A stretch of 26,534 nucleotides of DNA from CAYSRJ01 sp964525675 (GTDB lineage Bacteria > Spirochaetota > B62-G9 > DRHN01): contig CAZGJW010000030.1 in NCBI GenBank assembly GCA_964525675.1, positions 1-26,534 of the forward strand, written 5' to 3'. Shown here piece by piece: positions 8,236-15,437 of the stretch (positions within the stretch are counted from its first letter, which is position 1; the number at the start of each line of letters is the position of its first letter). The notes below the pieces were generated by a model. That model did not search any database. It was given only the letters and a program-made list of their open reading frames with translations, and had not been told where the DNA came from. A program made the position numbers and the translations under genes.

Positions 8236-9330
8236 ATGTTCGATACGGATATCTGGTATCTGGGAAGGAAGGTGTATCAGTTTTCTGAGGTCTGGCCCGT
8301 GTATCAACGTCTCAGCGGTCGATTCGTGGTGCAGCAAAAATACCTTTCAACCTGGCTCGAGCTCAACTTTACCCATAAGCCCTTTTCATGTGTCCTTGCA
8401 AAGAGCTTTAACAGTTTGCCGAAGAGAGTACGCGGTGCTGTCTTATGCCAGTCGGCATTCGATATGGGTATAGAAAAAGACAGGCGCCTGTGCAGGATAT
8501 TCACCTACCACGGCACAACTGATAAGCTGTTTGGCACGGAGGATGGAAATCTCTCAGTCGACTCCTACGATTACTATATGATTGACGGCGAGAAATTTTT
8601 ATGGCAGCTCAGAAAGGCTACGGGGAACAGCCCGGACCTGGACCGAAGAATCGTTAAAATCGGAAAGCTTCACGCAGACCGCATTATCAATCCGCATGCA
8701 TCGAGGGAAACTCTTTTACAAAAGCTTCGTATTCCAGACGACGGCAGGAAAATCATTCTCTATGCTCCGACCTGGAAGTGGGGAGGCGGCACCTTCAGGC
8801 GCTGTTTCAGGCTTTTTTGCGAACAGATACCGGAGGATTATATTGTAATCATGCGGCCTCATTTCAACGACCGCAGCGTTACCCGGGATTTCAAGAAATG
8901 GCTCTGGCAAAACCCTAAGGAGCATGTGCTGTTTCGTGATTCGCACAGCATCGACATTATAGATCTCATACTTGTCGCCGATTGCCTCATCGGAGACAAC
9001 TCGGCGGTCAATTACGATTTCCTATTTACCGGGAGACCGATAATATTCGTGAAACATGACGATAATGCCTCAATTGATTCGCCTCCGGAATTCAACATAA
9101 AGAGATGCGGCCCTGTTTTCGACCCGGAGGAGGACAGTATGGCAGAGATGATTGCCTCTGTCATACATAAAAACCCCTACAAGCGGGTGATGGATGAGGT
9201 ACGTGGCGCCTGCTTTTACTTCAATGACGGAAGGGCGGTGGACAGGACCTGCGCTTTTATAGAATCGCTCAACAGTAATTTCGGGGAATGGCCAGAGGGG
9301 CCTGTTATTCCTGAGCCTGCCGGGTCCTGA
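8236..9330 (+). CDS. CDP-glycerol glycerophosphotransferase family protein, tandem copy 2
   Basis: This 364-residue protein is a paralogue of the gene just upstream, sharing its motif set: TYHGTTDK at 90-97 (His92), IILYAPTWKWGGGT at about 173-186, IMRPHFNDR at 205-213 (His209) and IGDNSAVNYDF at 252-262. I chose ATG 8236 because the protein then aligns end to end with copy 1 begun near 6951. An in-frame TTG at 8161 would add 25 residues without a ribosome site. About 170 bases separate the two copies, with a weak CACCT/AGGTG stem near 8076-8092 but no convincing terminator or promoter. The divergence between copies is large, which suggests different acceptors or different polyols and not a recent duplication. 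Confidence 0.83.
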   Translation: MFDTDIWYLGRKVYQFSEVWPVYQRLSGRFVVQQKYLSTWLELNFTHKPFSCVLAKSFNSLPKRVRGAVLCQSAFDMGIEKDRRLCRIFTYHGTTDKLFGTEDGNLSVDSYDYYMIDGEKFLWQLRKATGNSPDLDRRIVKIGKLHADRIINPHASRETLLQKLRIPDDGRKIILYAPTWKWGGGTFRRCFRLFCEQIPEDYIVIMRPHFNDRSVTRDFKKWLWQNPKEHVLFRDSHSIDIIDLILVADCLIGDNSAVNYDFLFTGRPIIFVKHDDNASIDSPPEFNIKRCGPVFDPEEDSMAEMIASVIHKNPYKRVMDEVRGACFYFNDGRAVDRTCAFIESLNSNFGEWPEGPVIPEPAGS

Positions 9331-9343
9331 AAGGAGTGTTTTC

Positions 9344-10213
9344 TTGCCGAAGATATCGGATTCACTGATTACCAAGGGAGGGGCTAATACCGAGTCATTC
9401 TACGATTTTCTGATATCGAAGTATATAGCGCCCCGTTTCACCTTTTTATTCAGGGCCTGCGGCGTAAAAAAACCCAACAACGTCACGCTCATGTCGCTCC
9501 TTCTCCTCATTGCAGCTGCGTTCATGGTTTTGTTCATCGGCATGCTCGGCTCGATCTGGTACCGTGCAGCAGTGGCTGTGCTCATCCAACTCTCCTTCAT
9601 CTTCGACTGCTCGGACGGCCAGCTCGCCCGTATTACAGGAACATCCTCCAAGCTGGGGGCGTGGCTCGATCGGCTGTCAGACCGGTTGGGTGAATTCATC
9701 ATTTTCTCTTTTTTCGGCTACACCGCATGGAGGCTTACAGGGCATGTTGTATTTCTTTACCTTGGAGTCGTTACCGGTTACGGCCTTGCGGTGTTCACAC
9801 TCGCCATGTCGCTTGCGGAGAGTGTCAGGTTTGACAATATAGACAGCATGATACGGATACAACGCACGCAGGTTGAAATAGAAAAGAACAGGCGCATTAA
9901 AGAAACAGCAGGTTCCGGAGAAAGTGCGGAGTCCGGTAAACCGCCGGGTGAAAACGCCGACAGGGACAGAGCAGGGAAACCGCAGAGAAAAATCGTCGAG
10001 ATTGCACCGAAGATTTTTTTCTTTCTGAATTTCGGTATCGGGGAGCGCTACCTGTATTTGAGTTTTTTTATCATTATTCTGCGGCCAGACATCATGCTGT
10101 ACATCTCTTCGTTCCTTACCGTTTTGAGATGTCTGAGCATATCCCATTTTATCGGGAGAAAAATTAAAAAAACAGACAGAGAAATAGCCGATGCCGATGA
10201 AGCGAGTTCCTGA
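9344..10213 (+). CDS. CDP-alcohol phosphatidyltransferase family membrane enzyme, copy 1
   Basis: The 289-residue integral membrane protein contains the complete family motif: D88 and D91 of DCSDGQLAR, then G105, D109 and D113. These aspartates bind the metals that activate a CDP-alcohol for attack by a second alcohol, with release of CMP. Hydrophobic segments lie at about 47-68, 73-88, 114-129, 134-157 and near the C-terminus. A very polar linker at about 170-220 (many Lys, Arg, Glu, Gly) separates the catalytic helices from the last ones. TTG 9344 follows an excellent AAGGAG seven bases upstream. The N-terminal part (SFYDFLISKYIAP, then PNNVT) resembles DIPP-synthase and phosphatidylinositol-synthase types, but the substrates are not determined. 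It overlaps its paralogue by 23 bases. Confidence 0.88.
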   Translation: MPKISDSLITKGGANTESFYDFLISKYIAPRFTFLFRACGVKKPNNVTLMSLLLLIAAAFMVLFIGMLGSIWYRAAVAVLIQLSFIFDCSDGQLARITGTSSKLGAWLDRLSDRLGEFIIFSFFGYTAWRLTGHVVFLYLGVVTGYGLAVFTLAMSLAESVRFDNIDSMIRIQRTQVEIEKNRRIKETAGSGESAESGKPPGENADRDRAGKPQRKIVEIAPKIFFFLNFGIGERYLYLSFFIIILRPDIMLYISSFLTVLRCLSISHFIGRKIKKTDREIADADEASS

Positions 10214-11051
10214 AAACCAGATCGTAAAGGGGAAAAGCAGGCCCGACTCTTTTTACGACTACCTGACATCCAGGTTTCTTGCAAAGCCTCTCTCTCCTGT
10301 TTTCATTGCACTCGGAATAAGAAACCCGAATTTGGTCACCGTCGTCTCATTAATGATACTTGTCGCAGCTTCTGCTTTGCTCGTTATGGGAAAGACCGGT
10401 TCGGTCAGGGGGAGGGTAATGATTGCTTTTCTTATTCAGCTCTCCTTCACCCTCGACTGCGCTGACGGACAGATCGCCCGGGTGCTCAAAAAAACATCCC
10501 TGTTCGGCGCATGGTTCGACAAGTACCTGGATCGGCTTGGCGAGATGATGCTCTATACGGCAATCGGGTACGCTGCCTGGCAAACGCAGGGGAACAGTAT
10601 CTATTTTTTCTTTGGACTGTTCATCGGGTTTTCGTTCACCATGTACACACTCCTCTTTACGCTTCGTGACGGGGCGTTTTACGAAGATATCAAAAAAAAT
10701 GGCTTTAAAAAACTGGATGATACACCGGAAAAAACGAATCCTGAGAATGGCGGGCGCTGGGAGGAAACCGGCTCGAGCACGGAGTATGCCACATCGAATC
10801 AGAAACAGGGTAAAAAAAAGAAACGCGGTCTCGTCGGCAGAAGGCTTTTGAAAGACAGCGGTATTGCGGGCATTCTTCCCTACCTGTTTTTTTACCTGAA
10901 TATCGGGACAGGAGAGCGATACTTCTATCCAATCCTGTTTACGCTTTTAAACAGATACGACATCATGCTTATCATTGTTTCGGTGCTCGTATTTCTGCGT
11001 ACATCCAATGTTTTTCTCATCCAGAGAAAGAAACTGAAGAAGGCTTCATAA
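10191..11051 (+). CDS. CDP-alcohol phosphatidyltransferase family membrane enzyme, copy 2
   Basis: The 286-residue paralogue of the upstream gene has the full catalytic motif D89, D92 (DCADGQIAR), G106, D110 and D114. It shares the N-terminal block SFYDYLTSRFLAKPL, the PNLVT segment and the C-terminal block YLNIGTGERYFYP with copy 1 (FLNFGIGERYLYL). A polar linker at about 165-220, ending in the basic stretch KQGKKKKRG, replaces the one in copy 1 with quite different sequence. ATG 10191 lies within the end of copy 1, so translation is probably coupled; ATG 10197 is an alternative. Its stop interlocks by six bases with the stop of the convergent minus-strand gene. It probably makes a second phosphodiester with a different CDP-alcohol or acceptor (inference). 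Confidence 0.88.
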   Translation: MPMKRVPENQIVKGKSRPDSFYDYLTSRFLAKPLSPVFIALGIRNPNLVTVVSLMILVAASALLVMGKTGSVRGRVMIAFLIQLSFTLDCADGQIARVLKKTSLFGAWFDKYLDRLGEMMLYTAIGYAAWQTQGNSIYFFFGLFIGFSFTMYTLLFTLRDGAFYEDIKKNGFKKLDDTPEKTNPENGGRWEETGSSTEYATSNQKQGKKKKRGLVGRRLLKDSGIAGILPYLFFYLNIGTGERYFYPILFTLLNRYDIMLIIVSVLVFLRTSNVFLIQRKKLKKAS

Positions 11052-11780
11052 ATCAAACTTCTCTTCTGCACGTTTCAAGTCTTCGAGGGTGTCGATTTCA
11101 ATCCAGCTTTCCGTATCAATGGGGAAGCTATACAGGGGGGAATCATTTATATGCTCTGAGATAACCGTATCGTAGTACACCGAGTAATTCTTCTCTACAA
11201 TATAGGCATCGAGCCATTCGATCAGTCGTTTTCCGAAATCCTTCTGTATCACGAGCATTCCCGCAGAGATGACATACCCGTTTTTCATGCACTCCTCGAC
11301 GGTATTCGAATCGAACACCTCGGTTATTTTGTTCTCATCGTTCTTTGCAACGAGTATGTTGTGGACTTCGTACCTGTATGGCCCTGTAATATAATAAGAA
11401 CGGCTGTCAAGGTTGTTGAGTATGTTTTTTACAACCCCGCTTCTGAGAAATATGTCCCCCTCGACGAGCAGGGCGCCCTTTTGAATCACCACCCGGGCGA
11501 GCCAGAGAGAGTACATGTCGTTCGTGTTCATGTAATTTTCGTTCTCGATGTAGTTGATGATAAGCCCCCTGTACCTGCTTCCTATCCGCTCAACTATCTT
11601 CTCGGCCCTGTATCCGATTACAATCGTGCAATGCCTGATCGGTGACTCCACTAGATTGTTGAGTGTGTTTTCCAGTATGGTTGTGCTGTTTACACGTACC
11701 AGGCATTTGGGTATATCATTGGTCATGTGCTTCAGCCGCGACCCCAGACCTGCTGCAAGAATTACCGCGTGTTCGATCAT
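11046..11780 (-). CDS. Sugar- or polyol-phosphate nucleotidyltransferase (LicC-like)
   Basis: The 244-residue protein is a Rossmann-type nucleotidyltransferase: AVILAAGLGSRL at 5-16, PKCL at 24-27 with the catalytic-type lysine, NTNDMYSLWLAR at 85-96, VEGD at 106-109 with the metal aspartate, and EIDTLEDL near the C-terminus for the second metal ligand. The N-x-YSL-x-LAR signature is typical of LicC choline-phosphate cytidylyltransferases and related CDP-alcohol forming enzymes, so a CDP-activated product is likely, though UDP or GDP sugars are not excluded. ATG 11780 follows GGAG eight bases upstream. It is the last gene of the three-gene minus-strand operon, 106 bases after the transferase gene; that gap holds a 6-bp CACCGT/ACGGTG stem at 11851-11867. 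Confidence 0.85.
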   Translation of the reverse strand: MIEHAVILAAGLGSRLKHMTNDIPKCLVRVNSTTILENTLNNLVESPIRHCTIVIGYRAEKIVERIGSRYRGLIINYIENENYMNTNDMYSLWLARVVIQKGALLVEGDIFLRSGVVKNILNNLDSRSYYITGPYRYEVHNILVAKNDENKITEVFDSNTVEECMKNGYVISAGMLVIQKDFGKRLIEWLDAYIVEKNYSVYYDTVISEHINDSPLYSFPIDTESWIEIDTLEDLKRAEEKFDL

Positions 11781-11886
11781 TGTATTATCTCCATTGAGTG
11801 ACTGAATGCCCGGTACTTTTATTATCCACGGCTATACGTCCGAATCACAACACCGTATCGAACGGTGCACATACCAGGCACGTCGT

Positions 11887-12945
11887 TCAGCCGTCTCTGA
11901 TTAAACCGAAGACGGCCTCAGCAGCCCTCCTGGCTGCATTTCCGTCCGGTTTATAAAATGTTTTTTCCAGGTGCCTTTCTATTGCTGTTTGATAACGCCC
12001 CGGCTCCTGCAGAATATCGATAACCGTTTGCCAGAGACTCTCGGGGCTGGTCACGACCTCCCCGCATTCCCAGAGTTTCTTCTTGTTTTTATTCCGCAGC
12101 CACGGCGGCTTGTTGCTTAAAAAAACGAATGGTCGCCTGAAGGCCAGGAACTCGCGGGTCACGGCGGACACATCGCCTGCCAGCAGGTCTGATGCTACCA
12201 TGAGGGGCACGATATCGGGCAGGACATCGAATATAACAGTATTCTCTCGATTCTCAAGTGCCGCCTTCAGCTCCTCAACCTCATTCTCTCTGTAGCGCTT
12301 GAGATTTGGATGGAGCTTAATAATGAGATTAAGGCCCTCTGGGATTTTCTGCGCAAAAAAAGCCTTTCGAAACTTTTTCCACGAAGAATTTCCCGCTCTA
12401 TCCACCCAGGTCGGCGCGTACAAAACGGTTTTATTTTTTACATTAAGCCCGAGTTTTTCAAGCTCGATCTCTAGCACCATCTCTCCCCTGAATACCCGGT
12501 CGAGCTTGGGGTATCCGATCAGCCGTCCTGTTCCTCTTTTCAGAAGATTTTTTTTCGTGTACCGATCGTATGCCTCGCTTCCAGGTATGAAAAAAAGATC
12601 GTAGTCGAGCACCGTTTTTTGAAAATCATAGGATTTGTCGGATGTTCCGTGAAAGACCTGCACATGCCTGACGCCCGGAATATCCCTGAAATAGCGGATG
12701 TGATAATCCGGATAGAGTATGACCTCTATGCCGGTTTCAACCATTTGTGCTCGTATCTCATCGATGCGAGGATAATACAAAACCTCCAGCTCCGGGTAAA
12801 ACTGTTTGAAACAGTTATACGTGAGCTCCGAATTGGTGAAGATTATTCCGCCGGTCTCCGTTGCAATAGGTGCAATACTCGGGATTTCCTGAATCGAGAA
12901 ATCGATGAAGTATGCGACCCTATGATGACTGCCTTGATTTTTCAT
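11887..12945 (-). CDS. CDP-glycerol glycerophosphotransferase family protein (TagB/TagF-like)
   Basis: The 352-residue transferase has VFHGTSDK at 97-104 (His99), TVLYAPTW at 173-180, IIKLHPNL at 208-215 (His212) and LLAGDVSAVTREFLAFRRPF as the later donor-binding region. It is closest to the protein at 4117-5148: both share YFI at the start, an ATETGG/ITETGG block and the HVQVFHGTSDK segment. ATG 12945 was chosen over TTG 12951; neither has a strong ribosome site, but the gene starts 26 bases inside the end of the upstream nucleotidyltransferase gene, so translational coupling is likely. Placement between two nucleotidyltransferases suggests that it uses the CDP-polyol made by one or both. 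Confidence 0.87.
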   Translation of the reverse strand: MKNQGSHHRVAYFIDFSIQEIPSIAPIATETGGIIFTNSELTYNCFKQFYPELEVLYYPRIDEIRAQMVETGIEVILYPDYHIRYFRDIPGVRHVQVFHGTSDKSYDFQKTVLDYDLFFIPGSEAYDRYTKKNLLKRGTGRLIGYPKLDRVFRGEMVLEIELEKLGLNVKNKTVLYAPTWVDRAGNSSWKKFRKAFFAQKIPEGLNLIIKLHPNLKRYRENEVEELKAALENRENTVIFDVLPDIVPLMVASDLLAGDVSAVTREFLAFRRPFVFLSNKPPWLRNKNKKKLWECGEVVTSPESLWQTVIDILQEPGRYQTAIERHLEKTFYKPDGNAARRAAEAVFGLIRDG

Positions 12946-13675
12946 ATACAATAATGGCAGGATACACCTCTTCCTGCGCCTTTTTCAGGTCTTCCGGAAA
13001 GTCAATTTCAATATTCGGTATATGGGTTACGTCAAGGGGGTAGAAGATTTCGACTCCGAGTATATCTTCGACCGCCTTTTCAAAGAAAAGATTCCTCTCT
13101 CCCCTTGCGGCATACGCTGCGAGTGTGTCGATAAAGGCATGAGATATACTGCTACCGAACTTTGCTATACCGATAAACTCCCCTTCGGCCTCGTCGGGCG
13201 ATATCTCCTTGCTGAGTTTTATCACCCTGTTTCTGGCATCAGTCGCGAATTTTACCTCTTCCTGTCCGCATTTCTTGTACTCCATTGCAAGTACATTTTT
13301 CTCACTGCTGCTCACGAGGAGGGATACGACATCCCTGTGAAAAAGAACATCGGCGTTGAAGTAGATGAAGTCATCGCCCAGAAAAAAATCCCGTGCCAGG
13401 TAGAGTGAGTAGATTGTGTTCGTTACCATGAAATCGGGATTCTCTACATATGTAATATGCCGGATGCCCCTGTACCTGTTGCCCAGGAAATCGATGATCC
13501 TGTCTTTCAGATACCCGACAACGATAACAGCCTCGCCGATGCCCGCGTAGTCCACGGCATCGAGCTGATGCTCGATGATGGTCTTTTCGCCTATTCGAAT
13601 AAGGCATTTCGGTGTATCTTTAGTGAGCGGCTGAAGCCTGCGCGAAGCACCGGCTGCGAGTAGAATTGCTTTCAT
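12920..13675 (-). CDS. Sugar- or polyol-phosphate nucleotidyltransferase (LicC/IPCT-like)
   Basis: The 251-residue nucleotidyltransferase has AILLAAGASRRLQPLT at the start, PKCL at 22-25, NTIYSLYLARD at 86-96, YFNADVLFHRD with D109 as the metal ligand, and EIDFPEDL near the C-terminus. It is a paralogue of the enzyme at 11046-11780 and belongs with phosphocholine and inositol-1-phosphate cytidylyltransferases in motif layout. It starts the minus-strand operon: ATG 13675 is preceded by AAGGAA at good spacing, and the gene is divergent from gpsA across 150 bases. It probably makes a CDP-alcohol for the membrane CDP-alcohol transferases or the TagF-like proteins; substrate choice is inference. 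Confidence 0.86.
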   Translation of the reverse strand: MKAILLAAGASRRLQPLTKDTPKCLIRIGEKTIIEHQLDAVDYAGIGEAVIVVGYLKDRIIDFLGNRYRGIRHITYVENPDFMVTNTIYSLYLARDFFLGDDFIYFNADVLFHRDVVSLLVSSSEKNVLAMEYKKCGQEEVKFATDARNRVIKLSKEISPDEAEGEFIGIAKFGSSISHAFIDTLAAYAARGERNLFFEKAVEDILGVEIFYPLDVTHIPNIEIDFPEDLKKAQEEVYPAIIVYEKSRQSS

Positions 13676-13738
13676 GTCTTTTCCTTAATTATAACAGTGC
13701 AGCCCGGTTTCTGGACTGTAGCCGGGAATGACATATGC

Positions 13739-13767
13739 TTTTCAGTCAGTTTCCGGTGTAATATAAT
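13739..13767 (+). promoter_or_regulatory. Probable sigma-70-like promoter of the gpsA-type gene
   Basis: TTTTCA at 13739-13744 (four of six consensus bases), a 17-base spacer and a perfect TATAAT at 13762-13767 lie in the divergent gap, about 60 bases before ATG 13826. The -10 box and spacing are good and the -35 box is moderate. Confidence 0.5.
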
Positions 13768-13825
13768 AATGTATCCGATGAAGTAACAAGGCGAAACCAC
13801 ACTGTTGCCGGGAAGGATGGAGCTT

Positions 13826-14815
13826 ATGAATATCGTTATCGCAGGTGCCGGGTCTTTCGGCACGGCACTGGGGAATATCCTCGCGATAAAAGAAGGCCTG
13901 TCGCTGTATCTGCTTGCCCGTCGACGGGAGGCTGCGGACGCCATCAATTCGCAACATATAAACGAACGCTACTTTCCGAACTTCCGGCTGAACGAGAAAC
14001 TTGCGGCAACGACCGACCGGGCCGTGCTCGGGAAGGCAGATATTATCTTCCTTGCGCTTCCTTCAACTGTTGTGATTGAGTACCTCGTAGAAAACAGTGA
14101 GCAAATAGCAGGTGATGCCATTCTAGTGATTCTCTCCAAGGGATTCGGAAAAAACGGCAGAACAATACTCGAGAGTGCTCAGGACGTTTCTCCAAACCCG
14201 GTTGTTTCACTGAAAGGACCGACCTTTGCCGCAGACCTTATACACAATAACCCCTCAGCATTCACCGTAGCTTCCGCAGACAGGCATCACGTCGAGCTGT
14301 TCCGGCAGTTGTTTGAGGGAACGAATATCTACCTTGATTTTTCAACCGACCTGTCTGGCGTCGAAATAGCGAGCGCCATGAAGAATATATACGCCATCCT
14401 GTTAGGTATAATAGATGCGTACTTCAACTCCGCGAACGTCAGGTTTTTGATCCTGACGCGGGCATTCAGTGAGCTGAAGGATGCCCTGGCCGTCTTCGGC
14501 GGCAGGGAAGAAACCATGTTCAGGTACTGCGGCTTCGGTGATTTCGGCCTCACCGCGTTGAACGATCTGAGCCGGAATCGTACCCTCGGGCTTTTGATCG
14601 GCAAGGGTTTTTTGAACAGCGACACGTCGAACAGCGTGATACTGGAAGGCAAACGAACACTCTCAGAGCTCCACCGGGTTGTATCCGAAAGCGGAATGCC
14701 GAAAGAACGTTTTTTCATGCTGAACGAGCTGCACCGACTTTTTTATTCGAAATACAGCGTCCACACGTTTATCAAAAGCCTCTTCGAAAAAATCAGGACG
14801 TATAACTCACGATAA
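13826..14815 (+). CDS. gpsA: NAD(P)-dependent glycerol-3-phosphate dehydrogenase (GpsA-like)
   Basis: The 329-residue protein has the GpsA layout: dinucleotide motif GAGSFG at 7-12, SKGF with K105, LKGPTFAADL, the catalytic AMKN lysine K186, D197, and GFGDFGLT followed by LSRNRTLG. GpsA reduces dihydroxyacetone phosphate to sn-glycerol-3-phosphate for phospholipids and glycerol polymers. The substrate segment after K186 differs from E. coli: SANVRFLILTRAFSE replaces GANARTALITRGLAE, so specificity may have shifted. ATG 13826 was chosen (AAGG nine bases upstream); ATG 13817 and TTG 13805 are in frame but poorly placed. It lies beside the surface-polymer genes and has its own promoter, which suits supply of glycerol-phosphate to CDP-glycerol formation. 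Confidence 0.85.
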   Translation: MNIVIAGAGSFGTALGNILAIKEGLSLYLLARRREAADAINSQHINERYFPNFRLNEKLAATTDRAVLGKADIIFLALPSTVVIEYLVENSEQIAGDAILVILSKGFGKNGRTILESAQDVSPNPVVSLKGPTFAADLIHNNPSAFTVASADRHHVELFRQLFEGTNIYLDFSTDLSGVEIASAMKNIYAILLGIIDAYFNSANVRFLILTRAFSELKDALAVFGGREETMFRYCGFGDFGLTALNDLSRNRTLGLLIGKGFLNSDTSNSVILEGKRTLSELHRVVSESGMPKERFFMLNELHRLFYSKYSVHTFIKSLFEKIRTYNSR

Positions 14816-14936
14816 TTCTTTACCCGCCGGCTTATGATAAAAAGCAGTCGGCCTGAGTTGTTAAAAAAAGGTTTAGGGTTCTGGGCGAAGCGGGCTGATC
14901 TTCCTGATTTTAATATAGTAAGGAAGGAGTTTGATC

Positions 14937-15080
14937 GTGCCTGAGAAACATTTGCTCGTTACGGGTGTTATTGTAGATTTCCTTTGTAAAATAGGAACAA
15001 AACAGGTAACTATTGCGTTATTATTCGATGATTTCATGCGTATTGGCTCCATATTTTACCGGGGTTACGGTTTCCTATAG
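14937..15080 (+). CDS. Possible small protein of 47 residues, unknown function
   Basis: A short open frame starts with GTG 14937 seven bases after a very strong ribosome site (AGGAAGGAG, 14921-14929) and ends at TAG 15078-15080. The predicted peptide begins VPEKHLLVTGVIVDF and has alternating hydrophobic and basic residues; I recognise no family. It is the only gene-like content of the 325-base gap after gpsA. The ribosome site is the main support; the frame could be chance or the remnant of a decayed gene. Confidence 0.3.
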   Translation: MPEKHLLVTGVIVDFLCKIGTKQVTIALLFDDFMRIGSIFYRGYGFL

Positions 15081-15140
15081 CAATCATATTCAAGTAATTC
15101 CTCCGTAAAACGAAAAGACAATACCGCATTAATCCCTAAA

Positions 15141-15407
15141 TTAAAAGCTGTTGTCTCCCCCGATGATGCCGCCAAGGCCGCCTAAAAGCCCTCCGCCTCG
15201 CTGTTCTCCCCTGTTTCTCATCGTTGCGCTTATCACCCTGTCTGCGAACCGTGAAAAGGGGAGGGTTTGAAGGTAGATGGTGCCCGGGCCGGTCATAGTT
15301 GCAAAGAAAAGCCCTTCACCTCCGAAAAAGGCTGTTTTTAATCCGCCGACGAACTGGATATCGTAATCCACGCGTTCATCGAATGCGACGAGGCAGCCCG
15401 AATCCAC
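15141..15407 (-). CDS. C-terminal part of an AIM24/TIGR00266-type protein, cut off by an in-frame stop
   Basis: This 88-residue segment (DSGCLVAFDERVDYDIQFV, FFGGEGLFFATMTGPG, LQTLPFSRFADRV, then a Gly-rich tail) is the second half of the AIM24-like beta-structured family. It lies in the same reading frame as the N-terminal part at 15438-15905, separated only by a TAA at 15440-15438 and ten sense codons. The bridging codons also read as family sequence (KTLTNGETLRV), so the gene was one unit. A GTG at 15407 with GGAGAG nine bases upstream could allow separate translation of this half. It could be a pseudogene, a sequencing error, or a split gene whose halves still assemble; the function of the family is not well known. 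Confidence 0.7.
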   Translation of the reverse strand: MDSGCLVAFDERVDYDIQFVGGLKTAFFGGEGLFFATMTGPGTIYLQTLPFSRFADRVISATMRNRGEQRGGGLLGGLGGIIGGDNSF

Positions 15408-15437
15408 CCGCAGAGTCTCTCCGTTAGTGAGAGTTTT

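Noticed and set aside
11851..11867. CACCGT/ACGGTG stem as a terminator inside the minus-strand operon
   Set aside because: Only six base pairs and no T-run on either strand.
1..14815. A defence or phage-related island
   Set aside because: No nuclease, integrase, transposase, reverse transcriptase or attachment repeats; all recognisable genes fit envelope-polymer synthesis.
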